The notes beneath the pieces were generated by a model. That model did not search any database and was not told where the DNA came from. It was given only the letters and a program-made list of their open reading frames with translations. The position numbers were made by a program, and so were the translations under genes. 64,000 nt of DNA from Calamus simplicifolius. Its lineage: Eukaryota > Streptophyta > Magnoliopsida > Arecales > Arecaceae. The stretch is from the NCBI GenBank assembly GCA_900491605.1, contig UESW01001666.1, positions 1 through 64,000 of the forward strand, in the 5' to 3' direction. How positions within the stretch are numbered: the first letter of the stretch is position 1; every line of letters begins with the position of its first letter. Positions 9,490-20,361 of this stretch are shown one piece after another.

Positions 9490-10085
9490 ATAGTTTTACT
9501 CTAGTTTCAAAATTCTCGTCAGCTAATGGCTATCATGTCCACTGAAATGTGCAGTAGTAATTGATCCTTCAAATGCTGCTACTGAATTTAGGTTTCGGTA
9601 AAAATGCATTAGATTTAAATAGATGCTGCACTCTAGACCATCATGCGTAAAGCGACGCGTGAGGTGAAGGCTGCCTATATTTGCTGTGAACCACCAACGG
9701 TTTGCTGGTTACATTCTACATAGGTTTCTGGTTCGTAATCCAAAAAAGTATTTTTAAAAATATAAATTATATTTAAAAATTTAAATTATTTTCTGTTGAT
9801 TTTTAACATTTGAGTATACTAAAAATATTTTTTTAAAAATGATTCAGCCAAACCTATTTTAGGGCCCGTTTGGTGGCTGATTTAAATTAATTTTTTATTT
9901 TTAAGAATAAAAAATTTAATCTATAACATAAAAAATATATTGATCAAATCATTTTCGAAAACACTTTTTTGAAAATGATTTTAAAAATCTGAATAAATTT
10001 GAAAAACATCGATGTTTTTTTCGAATTCAACTTAGATATTTTTTAAATTTTATTCTTCCTTTCTCAAAATGCCTAAAACTCGTGG
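9490..10085. other. Unassigned AT-rich flank
   Basis: I see no gene. AGGGCCCGTTTGG at 9861-9873 resembles the end of plant hAT-type MITEs, but no partner end is seen. The last five bases, CGTGG at 10081-10085, are the left copy of the target duplication of the Gypsy element that follows. Confidence 0.5.
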
Positions 10086-10179
10086 TGATACGGCTGACCA
10101 TCTCCTCTGGGTGGTGTTATAATCTCTTGCGCGATTTTCAGAAATAATGATGTGACAGCTAATTCCAGAGATGGTATCT

Positions 10180-10775
10180 TGGCTTCGGCCTCCAGCGACG
10201 GCCTCCGGTCTTTGGCTCCGGCCTCCAGCAACGGCTCCAGCCTCCGGCCTTTGGCTCCGGCCTCCAGCGACGGCTTCGGCCTTTGGCTCCGGCCTCCAGC
10301 GACAGCTCCAGCCTTTGGCTCTGGCCTTTGGCTCCGGCCTCTAGTGATGGCTCCGGCCTTTGGCTCCGGCCTCCAGCGACGGCTCCGGTCTTTGGCTCCA
10401 GCCTTTGGCTCTGGCCTCCAGCGACGGCTCCGGCCTCCAGCGACAGCTTCGGCCTTTGGCTCCGGCCTCCAACGACAGCTCCGGCCTTTGGCTCCAGCCT
10501 CCGGCCTTTGGCTCCGGCTTCCAGTGACGGCTCCGGCCTTTGGCTTCAGCCTCCAGCGACGGCCTTCGGTCTTTGGCTCTGGCCTTTGGCTCCGGCCTCC
10601 AGCGACGGCTCCGGTCTTTGGCTCCGGCCTCCAGCGACGGCTCCGGCCTTTGGCTCCAGCCTCCGATCTTTGGCTTCGGCCTCCAGCGACGGCTCCGGCC
10701 TTTGGCTCCGGCCTCCAGCGACGGCTTCGGCCTTTGGCTCCGACCTCTAGCAACAGCTCCGGTCTTTGGCTCCGG
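10180..10775. repeat. LTR minisatellite (GGCTCCGGCCTCCAGCGACG type)
   Basis: The tandem motif is about 32-33 bases, alternating CTCCGGCCTTTGG and CTCCGGCCTCCAGCGACGG, and is variable in copy number. The same array in the 3' LTR is about 20455-20725. Open frames on both strands over it have simple repeated composition and are not genes. Confidence 0.9.
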
Positions 10776-11024
10776 CTCTAACTTGGTACCTTTCCTGCAT
10801 ACATTATGACCCACTTCAGGTAACAGATCCCGAGATTCGAGATCTATTACCGTATACCTCGCTCACCGAAATCACGGGCAAGTGCTAGCACGCCCAGCAG
10901 TTACCGCCACAAGCGGCCCTCATCCAGCAACGGCTTACCCACTTGCCGTTCGAATGAGCTTATCCTAACAAGGAAGATTCGACGGTTCAAAATAGAGCGA
11001 AAATAAAGGAACCTCCCAGACAGG

Positions 11025-11031
11025 TATAAAA
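11025..11031 (+). promoter_or_regulatory. TATA box of G1 5' LTR
   Basis: TATAAAA in the context CAGGTATAAAAGGACC lies about 230 bases before the LTR end, the expected place for the LTR promoter. The 3' LTR has TGTAAAA at the matching position (20966-20972). Confidence 0.7.
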
Positions 11032-11263
11032 GGACCCCGAGCTCAACAGAAAAAGGGGGATCTCTCTCTCTCTCTCTAAAAAATAGACACTACACTCATG
11101 TTCGACAAGTTCACTAACTTGAGCGTCGGAGGGTCCTCGCCGGGAATACCGGCCCGGGACTTCTTGCAGGTTTCCGAGGAGGAAGACGACCTCTCCACCC
11201 CATTTGGAGGCCCATAGATCTCAGCATGCCCAACGCTCATCATCGGTGATTTGTCCGCATCAG

Positions 11264-11285
11264 ATTGGCACGCCAGGAAGGGGGC
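11264..11285 (+). other. Primer binding site region of G1
   Basis: ATTGGCACGCCAGGAAGGGG follows the LTR terminus directly and aligns with the ATTGGCGCTAAAGGAAGGGC of the second Gypsy element. The priming tRNA is not determined from sequence alone. Confidence 0.6.
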
Positions 11286-11343
11286 CGCACGCGGGGAAGG
11301 CGAAAGTTCTCCCTGTGACCCCACCGATTCTGCAAGGAAGACG

Positions 11344-12902
11344 ATGGTGACAACACGAGCACAAAAGGCTTCCACCAGCCAGGCCGCGGAGCGCATTCCG
11401 CGGGCTGAGCAATCGGAGGCCAACCTCCGTGTTCCGCCCCTGCACAGATGAGCCAGCCTGACCGGCTTGAGGTTCTGGCTCACCAGGTCCAGGACCTGAT
11501 GACAATGGTATGGGGACTGCAGGAACACTGCTTTGCCGCTGCACCTCAACCCCCTCGCCTGGTGAAGGGGTGCGGGGGACAATTCAATCTCATCAAGGCG
11601 GGACCCCACCCGAGGTCTCCCGTCACTCACCTCCTGAACCTCATCGCCGAGAGGCCTCAAAGCGACGGCGGTCCTCTTCCCATCACTCTGGTCGTTCCCA
11701 CCAACGGCCGATGAGAGAGAATCCAGACGGGTGCGCTCCTTACGCCGCGGTCTTCTTCGGCTTCCTCTTCTGACTCATCTAAAGACGACGCCCAGGAAGA
11801 CTACCCGTCGGGCCGAGCAACGGCTCGATGAGTATCATCGACGGTTGGAGGAGCTTAGCCGCCGGATCGCTAACCCTCATGGGACGGACTACGATCGCCG
11901 CTTTCCCGCGCATCATGGAGGAACCGGTCCTGCCCTTTCCGTCTCCCCCAGCTGGACCCGTACGATGGCACGACGGACCCACTGGACCACCTGGAGAGCT
12001 ACAAGGTCCTCATGCAGGTCCAGGAGCGACGGACTCCCTTTATGTGTCGCCTTTCTGGCCACCCTTCGCAAGGCGGCACGTGCATGGTATTCCGCCTGCC
12101 ACGCGCAGCATCAATTCATTCCGGCAGCTCGAGCGATCTTTCCTGGCCCACTTTGATGCGTGCCAAGATCCCACGAGTGGCTGATAGCTTATTGCTGTCC
12201 AGCAAAGGAGTGGCGAGACCCTGAAGGACTTTGTCGCTCGGTTCAAGGAGGCAGCATTGGAGGTATATAACCTGGATGATTCTGTAGCCACTTTGGCATT
12301 AAAGCGAGGACTTCGTCCTTCTAGGTTCGCCTATTCCCTGACAAGAAGCCTCCGAGTTCTTATGCCGAGCTTCTGAGCCGCGCAGAAATACATTCGTGCT
12401 GACGAGGCGGATTCTTCCAGGAGGGAAGCTGATAAGAATCCCAGCAAGAAACCACGCCTACTGAGCATGCCGGAGCACGACCCCGGAAGCCTGAGCCTCC
12501 TCACCGCCCAGATCGCCGGCCACAGACGCTTATTCCTAAGGAGCAATTCACTCCCCTCATGGCTCCGATATCTCACATCCTACTAGAAATCGAGGAGGAA
12601 CCTTACTTTCAAGCGTCCACCCCATGAAGTCTGGGACCCCCCGCAACAAGGAACTTTACTGCCGGTACCACCGAGACTATGGTCATGACACCGAGGACTG
12701 CCGCCATCTGAAGAAGGCCATTGAAGAGCTTGTCCAGCAGGGTCACTTGGGCAAGTTCGTTCGAAGGGGAAACCTTCCTACTCCAGGTTCATCGGTGCCT
12801 CCGACACTTCAGACCGGCGTGGACAATGCTCCTACGGAGAAGACCATAGCTATGATTTCCTGGGGGCAGGTGGTGGTTCAAAAAGACAGCGAGAGGGAAT
12901 AG
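11344..12902 (+). pseudogene. Gypsy gag (element G1)
   Basis: A plausible start is the ATG at 11344 (MVTTRAQKAS). Frames then break repeatedly. A capsid-like segment reads VARFKEAALEVYNLDDSVATL around 12230-12300. The best-preserved part, 12624-12902, has the Tat-type zinc-binding segment YCRYHRDYGHDTEDC followed by KKAIEELVQQGHL, the nucleocapsid end of gag. Several in-frame stops and shifts show it cannot make a full Gag. Confidence 0.85.
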
Positions 12903-12904
12903 AC

Positions 12905-13340
12905 TCTGTAATTCCTTTCTTTGGAAAGGATTTAGATGGGGTAGTTAATAAGCATGACGACAGCGTCGTTGTGTCCATGACCATAGCCAAACATCCTGTA
13001 AAAAGAATTTTAGTTGATAGTGGGAGTTCGGTGGATGTTTTGAGCTACGAGCTTTTGTTCGGATGAACCTGTCAAGTCTTCCCTCCGACCCGTCGCCACG
13101 CCTCTAATGGGCTTTACTGGGGACTCTGTGAGCGTTGAAGGGGAGATCGCCCTCCCTGTCACGGCTGGAACCCCTCCGTGTCAAAGCACGTGGTCATAAA
13201 TTTTCTGGTGGTCCGGGTCCCGCTGGCTTATAACGCTATCTTGGGGAGACCGGGATTGAATTTGCTAGATGTCGTGATCTCCACTAAGAGATTATTGGTA
13301 AGGTTCCCCACCGACGAAGGAGTCGAGAAATGAAAGGAGA
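12905..13340 (+). pseudogene. Gypsy protease (element G1)
   Basis: ILVDSGSSVDVL, the retropepsin active-site motif, is encoded near 13005-13045. YNAILGRPGLN, the C-terminal protease motif, lies around 13230-13265. Stops and frameshifts separate them, so the domain is broken. Confidence 0.8.
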
Positions 13341-13476
13341 GCAAAGCCCGCCACCGCTTTGCTATCACTTGTCTCCCAGTCCACTGGAAGGCGGCGTCGG
13401 CAATAGCCTCTGAGCCGCTTGACCCCGAGAGCTGGGAAGGAGGGGAGAACCAGCCGAGCACCTCCTGACCCTCCCC

Positions 13477-14352
13477 TTGGGGGATGACCCGGCAAGGACC
13501 ATCCAGGTTGGGCTTCCGGAGGAGGCACGCGATCGACTTCTCACTTTCCTGCGTGCCAACACCGACGTCTTTGCATGGTCGTCCTCAGACATGCCGGGCA
13601 TCCCTGAGGAGGTGATCACCCATCAACCTCAGGCCAGAGTGTCGGCCGTCCGACAGAAGAAAAGGAGCTTCGCTCCGGACAGACAGAAAGCTATCGACGA
13701 GGAAGTTCGCAAGTTGACGGCTGCAGGCCATATTCGGGAAGTTCATTACCCCGAATGGTTGGCCAACGTGGTGATGGTCCGTAAGACTAATGGAAGCTGG
13801 AGGATGTGCGTGGACTTCACCGATCTCAACAAAGCATGCCCCAAGGACAGCTTTCCCCTGCCCCGGATCGATCAACTGGTGGACGCTACATCCGGCCATG
13901 AGGTCCTTAGCTTCATGGATGCTTTCTCTGGGTACAACCAGATCAGGATGAACCCGGTGGATGAGGAAGCTACCTCCTTCATAACTGAGAAGGGTTGTAC
14001 TGCTACAAGGTAATGCCATTTGGGCTAAAAACGCGGAGCCACCTACCAAAGGTTAATGAATAAAGTCTTCGAAGACCAGATAGGATGCAACATGGAGGTG
14101 TACGTGGATGACATGCTGACAAAAAGTGTCCACGCCACCGACCATATCGCCGACCTAACGGAGACTTTTGACAACCTTCGTCGATACCAGATGAGGCTGA
14201 ACCCACAAGTGTGCATTTGGGGTGACAGCCGGAAAGTTCTTGGGTTTCATGGTAACCCGGCGGGATCGAGGCAAACCCGGATAAAGTTCAAGCCATCTTG
14301 GACATGAGGTCTCCCACCAACAAGAAGGAAATACAGCGCCTGACGGGAAGGG
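13477..14352 (+). pseudogene. Gypsy reverse transcriptase (element G1)
   Basis: An open stretch at 13477-14013 holds DVFAWSSSDMPGI, VVMVRKTNGSWRMCVDFTDL and the DAFSGYNQI palm motif. A frameshift near 14005 precedes a TYQRLMNKVF segment and the catalytic YVDDM box at about 14101-14115, in the frame of 14056-14307. A further shift follows near 14220. All main RT motifs are present but not in one frame. Confidence 0.9.
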
Positions 14353-14850
14353 GCCGCCTTGAGCCGTTTCCTGTCCAAGTCCGCTGAGAGGTGCCTACCT
14401 TTCTTCAAGGCGCTCCGCAAGGCCAATGGATTTGAATGGACGAAAGAATGTCAGAAGGCCTTCGAGGGGCTAAAGGAATTCTTATCTACCCCGCCGCTAT
14501 CCAAGCCAACAGGTGGAGAAGAACTCCTTCTATACCTCGCGGCTTCTCCCGAGGCCGTTAGTTCTGTGCTGGTCCGCATGGACACCAATGGCATGCAAAA
14601 GCCGGTGTATTACACAAGCAAGGTGCTCCACGATGCGAGACCAGGTACTCGAAGATTGAGAAGATTATCTTCGTTGATCGTGTCTGCCCAGCGCCTGCGG
14701 CCATACTTCCAAGCCCACCCGATCGCGGTGATCACAGACCAACCTCTAAAGACAATTCTCGCTCGCCCGGATACTTCGGGCCGATTGGCAAGGTGGGCGC
14801 TCAAGTTGGGGAATTTGATCTATCTTTCCGCCCTCGGTCGGCCATGAAAT
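14353..14850 (+). pseudogene. Gypsy RNase H domain 1 (element G1)
   Basis: SRFLSKSAERCLPFFKALRK is the RT connection, followed by a Gypsy-type RNase H: LLLYLAASPEAVSSVL, VYYTSKVL and PIAVITDQPLKTIL. The middle is rearranged or shifted near RPGTRRLRRL, where the usual Y-x-x-E-K segment should be, so this domain is probably inactive. Confidence 0.8.
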
Positions 14851-15345
14851 CCAAGTCCTGGCGGATTTTTTGGTCGAGTGCACCTGGGGAGAGGAGCAAC
14901 CCGAAGAGCCTCTAAACCCCTCGCCTCTCGGAACCAGAGATGATGAATGGGTCCTTCATGTAGACGGGGCGTCAAATTCTCAAGGGAGCGGAGCAGGCCT
15001 CATCCTGGCCAACTCGGATGGAGTTGTAACCGAGTGTGCACTCCGCTTCCTCTTTCCAGCCACCAATAATCAGGCAGAATATGAAGCCTGCTGTCTGGGA
15101 TAAGATTAGCCAAGAGCTCGGGGTAAAGCGCCTTAGGGCGTTCACTGACTCCCAACTGGTCGCTGGCCAAATCGCAGGGGAGTATGAAGCAAGGGATCCC
15201 ATCATGTCCCGCTACTTAAGTATGGTGCAGTCGCAAGCTTCTCTCTTAGCTTATTTAATGTTAGCTACATCCCTCGAGGGGAAAATGCTAGAGCCGACGC
15301 CTTGTCCCATCTTGCCACCTCAACTGATGGGATGCTGGGAAGAGC
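14850..15345 (+). pseudogene. Second (archaeal-type) RNase H of G1
   Basis: WVLHVDGASNSQGSGAGLIL begins the second RNase H. NNQAEYEA supplies the catalytic Glu, and a TDSQLVAGQIAGEYEARD segment (about 15148-15190) supplies the next Asp. Frame changes near 15100 and after 15230 break it. A second RNase H after the first is a hallmark of Tat-lineage Gypsy elements. Confidence 0.8.
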
Positions 15346-15399
15346 TTATGTAGAGCACCTGGAAGCCCCGAGTATTGACGTAACAAGAGAAACTCTACC

Positions 15400-16634
15400 A
15401 GTTGAGCAGGAGCCTTCCTGGATGGATGCTTATGGTACCTTACCAATGGTACCCTCCCAGAAGACCCTACCGAGGCCAAGAAACTCAAAAGACGGGCCCC
15501 GAAGTTTTTCATAATGGAGGGAAAACTCTATCGAAGGTCGTTCTCATACCCAGTTCTCAGATGTGTTGGCCCCACAGAAGCAGATTATATCCTGCGAGAG
15601 ATACATGAAGGTATATGTGGAAGCCATCTGGGGGGCAGAGCTCTCGCATACAAAGCCCTACGGCAGGGATATTACTGGCTGACAATGAAGGAGGATGCGT
15701 CCGAACTTGTTAAGAGGTGTGACAGCTGCCAGCGCCATGCTAATATTCAACATCAACCGGCGTCCCAGCTGACCCCCCTGGCCGCACCCTGGCCCTTCGC
15801 CAGTGGGGCATGGACATCCTGGGACCATTCCCTCCAGCCTCCGGACAACGCAAGTTCTTAGTGGTAGAGTTGACCATTTCACCAAGTGGATCGAGGCTGA
15901 GGCTCTCGCCAAGATCACCGAGGGCAAAGTAAGATCTTTCTTCTGGAAGTCTGTGTGCTGGTTCGGGCTGCCACACACCCTCGTTACTGATAACGGCCGA
16001 CAGTTTGACAACACGGCCTTCCGAGAATTCTGCATCGGCCTGGGCATTCATCAACGATTCACCTCTGTGGGGCACCCCTAGACCAACGCGCAGCCGAGGT
16101 GACCAACCGCATTATCCTCCAAGGGCTTAGGGCCCAGCTAGATGGCTGCAAAGGGCTTTGGGTGGAGGAACTCCCCAGTGTATTGTGGGCATACCACACG
16201 ACGCCACGAGCCCCCACCGGGAAAACTCCTTTCAGCCTGGTCTTTGGGACCGAGGCAGTCATTCCGGTGGAGATAGAGTCCCCAGTCCCGGACAGAGTTA
16301 TACCATGAAGAGAGCAACCCAAATCAGCTACGGGCCGATCTAGATTTAGTGGAAGAATTGCGAGACCAGGCACAACTTCGCATGGCGGCTTTCCGTCAAT
16401 GAGCTGCCATATACTACAATGCTCGAGTACGTCCAAGACGTTCCGCCCTGAGATCTCGTTCTGCGACGAGCTGAAGTATCAAAGCCAACGGAGGGAGGCA
16501 AGCTGGCACCAAAATGGGAAGGACCATACCGTGTCAAGGAGGTACTCATCACGGGGCATACAAAGTTAAGAGCTAGACGGGAAACCGCTCCCTCGCACTT
16601 GAATGCCGACAATTTACGTCGGTATTATCAGTAA
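15400..16634 (+). pseudogene. Gypsy integrase (element G1)
   Basis: The HHCC zinc finger (EIHEGICGSHLGGRAL, then CDSCQRH) is at about 15598-15735. The catalytic core shows DHFTKWIEAEAL and LVTDNGRQFD with the second catalytic Asp near 15990. An in-frame TAG near 16079 and a one-base loss around 16095 precede the segment with the catalytic Glu. The C-terminal GPYRVKEV segment runs to the stop at 16632-16634. Confidence 0.85.
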
Positions 16635-16699
16635 TGTGCTAACTTCATTAATTTGAACATGCTGACAGATTGCTATTCAAAATATTTTCATTGCTTTTC

Positions 16700-17150
16700 G
16701 AGTGGTCATGCTTTGCACCAAAGCCCGGCTCCGCATCGTCACCAAAGACCGGCTCCGCGTCGGCAATTAAGCCCAGCTCCGCATCGGCACCAAAGCCCGG
16801 CTCCACGTTGGCACCAAAAACTGGCTCCGCGTCGGCACCAAAGACCGGCTCCGCATCGGCACCAAAGCCCGGCTCCGCGTTGGCACCAAAGACCGGCTCC
16901 GCGTCGGCAATTAAGCCCAGCTCTGCATCGGCACCAAAAGCCTGGCTCCGCGTCGGCACCAAAGCCTGCGTCGGCACCAAAGACCGGCTCCGCGTCGGCA
17001 CCAAAAGCCCGGCTCCGCGTCGGCACCAAAGCCCGGCTCCGCATCGGCACCAAAGACCGGCTCAGCGTCGGCACCAAAGCCCGGCTCCGCGTCAGCAATT
17101 ATGTCTGGCTCTCGTTGGCACCAATACCGGCCCCGCATCGGCACTTAAGG
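16700..17150. repeat. ~24-bp tandem array after G1 pol
   Basis: GGCTCCGCGTCGGCACCAAAG recurs about 18 times with a 24-25 base period. Variants replace CACCAAAG with AATTAAGC. It lies between the integrase stop and the antisense gene. Frames across it are repeat by-products. Confidence 0.9.
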
Positions 17151-17475
17151 ACAGCGTGTCAGTGCACACAGTCCCATTCTGCGTGGCATATCTAACGAGG
17201 CATTAGGCATTCCACGACTTCGCACTGGCATGAGCGGGGTCTTATACTACCTATAGTTCAACTTTCTCTGCAACCAAAATTGATCCCGCATCAGTTTCCT
17301 AACAGAGAAATCATGCTCTTCGGCCATTGGTTGTTGATTCGCGACAACTCACACTAGCAAAGCTAATTATGACCAAAGACAAGTGTTAAGAATCGAAATA
17401 TTCATTGATGGCTAAAAGTTTACAAAATTGCCGATCTGAGTCGGACTTGAAGCAATACAATAAAAATAAAAAAAA

Positions 17476-19908
17476 CTAAGGGTCACTTGGGGCTGGGTCG
17501 TCATCTTTAGGGACTTCATCTGGCTCCAACCCTTCAATCCCCTCGAGGTCGTAGAGTTTCTGAATTTTTTCCTTACAGTCCTGGAAGCCGGCCTCGTAAG
17601 CGAATGTCGTCGATTCGGCTAATTCTTACTAAAGGCTTTAGACTTCCTAAAATCCTCTACGGCCTCTGCAGCTCTTTTCTCCGCCTCGAAGGTTTTCCGC
17701 TCGGCCTCTGCGACCTTCTCTTCGGCCTCCGTGACCTTTTTATCGGCCTTGGCGGCCTCCCTCTTGGCTTCGGTCACCGCCGCCTCCAAGTCGGCAATCT
17801 TGGCATCGAACTAGCGGCCGACCTCTTTGGCCACATCTATTTCAATGAAGGCGGAATGTAATCGGTTCTTCAAAATGCACATTTCTGATTTCGCCACCTC
17901 CAGTCTCTCCTCGGCCATTCTTTGCTTCTCTTCGGCCGCCTGGACGTTATCCAGCTCGTTGGCCGCCCGACGCTAGGCAACTTCCAGCGCGTACTCTGCC
18001 TTCTCAGCTCTTAGCCGGATGGCTTCGACTTCGCCTTTTAAAGTGGCCCGGGTATCCTCCAGGGCCATCTCTGCCTTTTCTGCCCTAGCTTGGAGTGATA
18101 GCATCTCCTCCCGCGACTGATCAAGGGCAGCATCACTCAAGGTCCAAAGGTCCCTCATGGCAATTAGAGAGTTCAGCGCCTGGATGGAGTGTCAATGTTA
18201 AAAAAAAAAAAAAACAAAGGCAAAAAGGTTAATAGGGCAAAGCTCACCCAAAGGTGTGCCATGGACGCCTCGCGGAAGAAGGTGGCCCTCCCCTGATGCC
18301 GGAGAAACTCCTGCACCTCAACCACAGATGCTTCATCCAATGCTCGCTCGGCCCAGCGGTTGTGGTTCGCCAAAAGTGATTGGAAGGAAGGGTCAACACC
18401 CTTCCTTTCCACTGACACGGGGGCCGCCGGGGAGGACTCCGCCTCCGACTCTGCTACCTCTGGCCCCTTGGCTGGTGGAGGCGCTTTGGTTGTTGCCCCT
18501 TTAGGGGGCATGGTAACTGCTGGAGTCGGCTTTGTCGTTGCAAGGACCGGCTCCGTCTCCACGGCTTCGGGCGGGGGCGACGGTGCTTTTGCGACCCGCT
18601 CCGGAGAAAGATCGAGCAGAATGACAGGAGGGGGAGTCGGTACTGACGGTGATTCTTTTCCTCCTACTTGGCTCCGCTCAACTTCCTCGCTGACCTCGGC
18701 CCTTACCGTGTCTTTCCTGGCGGGCTCATCGGCTTGGGCTCTAGCCGCCTCACGCCCGCACGGGGGATCCACAACTTGGGCCCTTCCAGCGTCGGCCCCC
18801 CCAGCGTCGGGCCTTCCAGCGTCGGCCCTCTTCGAAACCTTAACGCGCAGGGGCTCCACAACTCTGGCCCCTCCAGTGTCGGCCCTCCCCGCATCGGCCT
18901 TCCTTGGAATCTTGGTGATGGCCCTCCTTTCAGCGGGGGGCCCATTCCCCGTTGCCTTCCTCTTCTTGGTAACCGTTGCCTAAGCTCGCGAAGCGATGGC
19001 GTCATCCCTATAAAAAAAACATGAGATGAGTAAAAAAAAGAGGTGAGTAATCAAGTACTCACCACCAGAAGGGATTAGGCCGGCGAGACGAAGGTTTTCA
19101 TCAACCAGAAGCTTATTACATCGAGGGACATCGGCAGTCAGGAGCTGCCCAAATGTCATTAGATCCTTTGGGAGGATAGAGGAATCCCTATTGGCGTCGG
19201 TATTGGGTGTCCCCCAGCTTCCACTCACCCCCTCGATATCAGCAAAAAAGAACTTATCCTTCCACCCTTTAATGGAGGTGGGAAGGTACAATTTAAGGAT
19301 CTTAGTGGGTCTAGGAGTAAAGGACCACCAACCTGACTGCTTGCGAAGGGTTTAAAAACTACGGAATAAGGAGATACTGGCCTCTATGCCTTGCAGGTGA
19401 CAGAGAACCTGAAAGCCAACGATAGTTCGGATCGAGTTAGGGACTAGTTGGGAAGGTGTTAAAGAATATCGGTCTAGAAGGTTAAGGATGAACGGGTGGA
19501 TAGGTAATCGTAGTCCTGCCTTAAAGAAGGCTCCGTACAAGGCAACTCTTCCAAGACGGGAAGAAGTTACCCTGTCATCAGGAGCAAGGTAGGACAGACG
19601 TAGGTTTGATGGAAAACTATACTTGGCTCTTAGGTTTACTATGTCTTGAGCAGACATAGTGGAAGCAGTCCCTCGGGGGACTCCTTGACAGCGCTGAAAG
19701 GATCAGCAGCTGTCAGACGGTGCCGGGTGGAGGTCCATCCGACGGTCGGACGACTCCCGGCTATGGGGCGTTTGACCGGCCGCCGCTCCGGCGAGGAGTG
19801 TTCAGAGGATGGGGTGGACCATTGGCTTGGTAAGGAAGCGGAAGGTTGAGAAGGAGTGGGGGAACGACCCCCAGAATCAGAAATAGAATAAGAGGGCGAG
19901 GAAGCCAT
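17476..19908 (-). pseudogene. Antisense ORF of G1 (Transposase_28-like, coiled-coil)
   Basis: The gene is on the opposite strand to gag-pol. It starts MASSPSYSISDSGG at 19908. Residues encoded at 19352-19657 include AFFKAGLRLPIHPFILNLLD and QLVPNSIRTIVGF, matching the PF04195 family (putative gypsy-type transposon protein). Two putative short introns (about 19008-19062 and 18180-18250) have GT-AG ends. The last exon is an Ala/Glu/Lys-rich coiled coil ending in an acidic tail (PKDDDPAPSDP) with TAG at 17476-17478. Frameshifts and stops (near 19660, 18985, 17970) suggest decay. Function is unknown. Confidence 0.75.
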
Positions 19909-20050
19909 GGAAACTAACCTGGAAAGCTTGAGCTAAGATCGAAGGAGCACGAGGAGAGGAACAGACACGGGAGGCGGATGGACGCTTGCAGACTCAGGGG
20001 AGGTAGCTGTAACGTAAGAGAAGAGGGAATGGGAAGATAAGGACGATTTT

Positions 20051-20060
20051 TCTTTTTATA
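20051..20060 (-). promoter_or_regulatory. Antisense TATA box in G1
   Basis: TATAAAAAGA on the minus strand lies about 145 bases upstream of the antisense start codon at 19908 and about 300 bases inside the 3' LTR. It would drive the antisense gene independently of the LTRs. Inference from position and motif. Confidence 0.5.
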
Positions 20061-20340
20061 GCCCCATTTCAAATCATCCTGCGGTCGTCCGGTCTGGCCA
20101 TGTGTCTACCTTCAAATGGAAGCCGCTTCGATGGCCTACCGGCGCGAAAAACACGAAAAGCTTCACCAATAGAAAGATGGCGGTGGCCTTACCGCAATGA
20201 TGATGCTCGCCTTTTTACAACTCATTACTCGAGGGAAATCTTTCCCAATCCCAACTGCCCAAACGGATGAAATGATGGCGTGGAAGTCAGCCGCCCAGTG
20301 GATATTAACACCCCTTTCGCTGTGATTGTGCGCTCACTCA

Positions 20341-20361
20341 TCTCAGGGGCGGGGGGGCATC
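20341..20361 (+). other. Polypurine tract of G1
   Basis: A G-rich run (AGGGGCGGGGGGGC) followed by ATC directly precedes the TGATACGG start of the 3' LTR, the position of the plus-strand primer. Confidence 0.7.

Larger units (their letters stand above)
10086..11262 (+). repeat. 5' LTR of Gypsy element G1
   Basis: It starts TGATACGGCTGACC and ends TTGTCCGCATCA. At 1177 bp it is 337 bp longer than its 3' partner, all in an internal minisatellite. In about 260 compared bases outside that array I count roughly six substitutions against the 3' LTR, suggesting an insertion of moderate age. Confidence 0.95.

Noticed and set aside
9861..9873. hAT-type MITE end (AGGGCCCGTTTGG)
   Set aside because: No matching inverted partner or 8-bp target duplication found nearby, so not called as an element.
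10073..10814. Frames of 150-226 codons in the G1 LTR
   Set aside because: They lie in the LTR minisatellite, are open on both strands and contain only repeated Ala/Ser/Leu/Gly or Lys/Glu/Arg strings.
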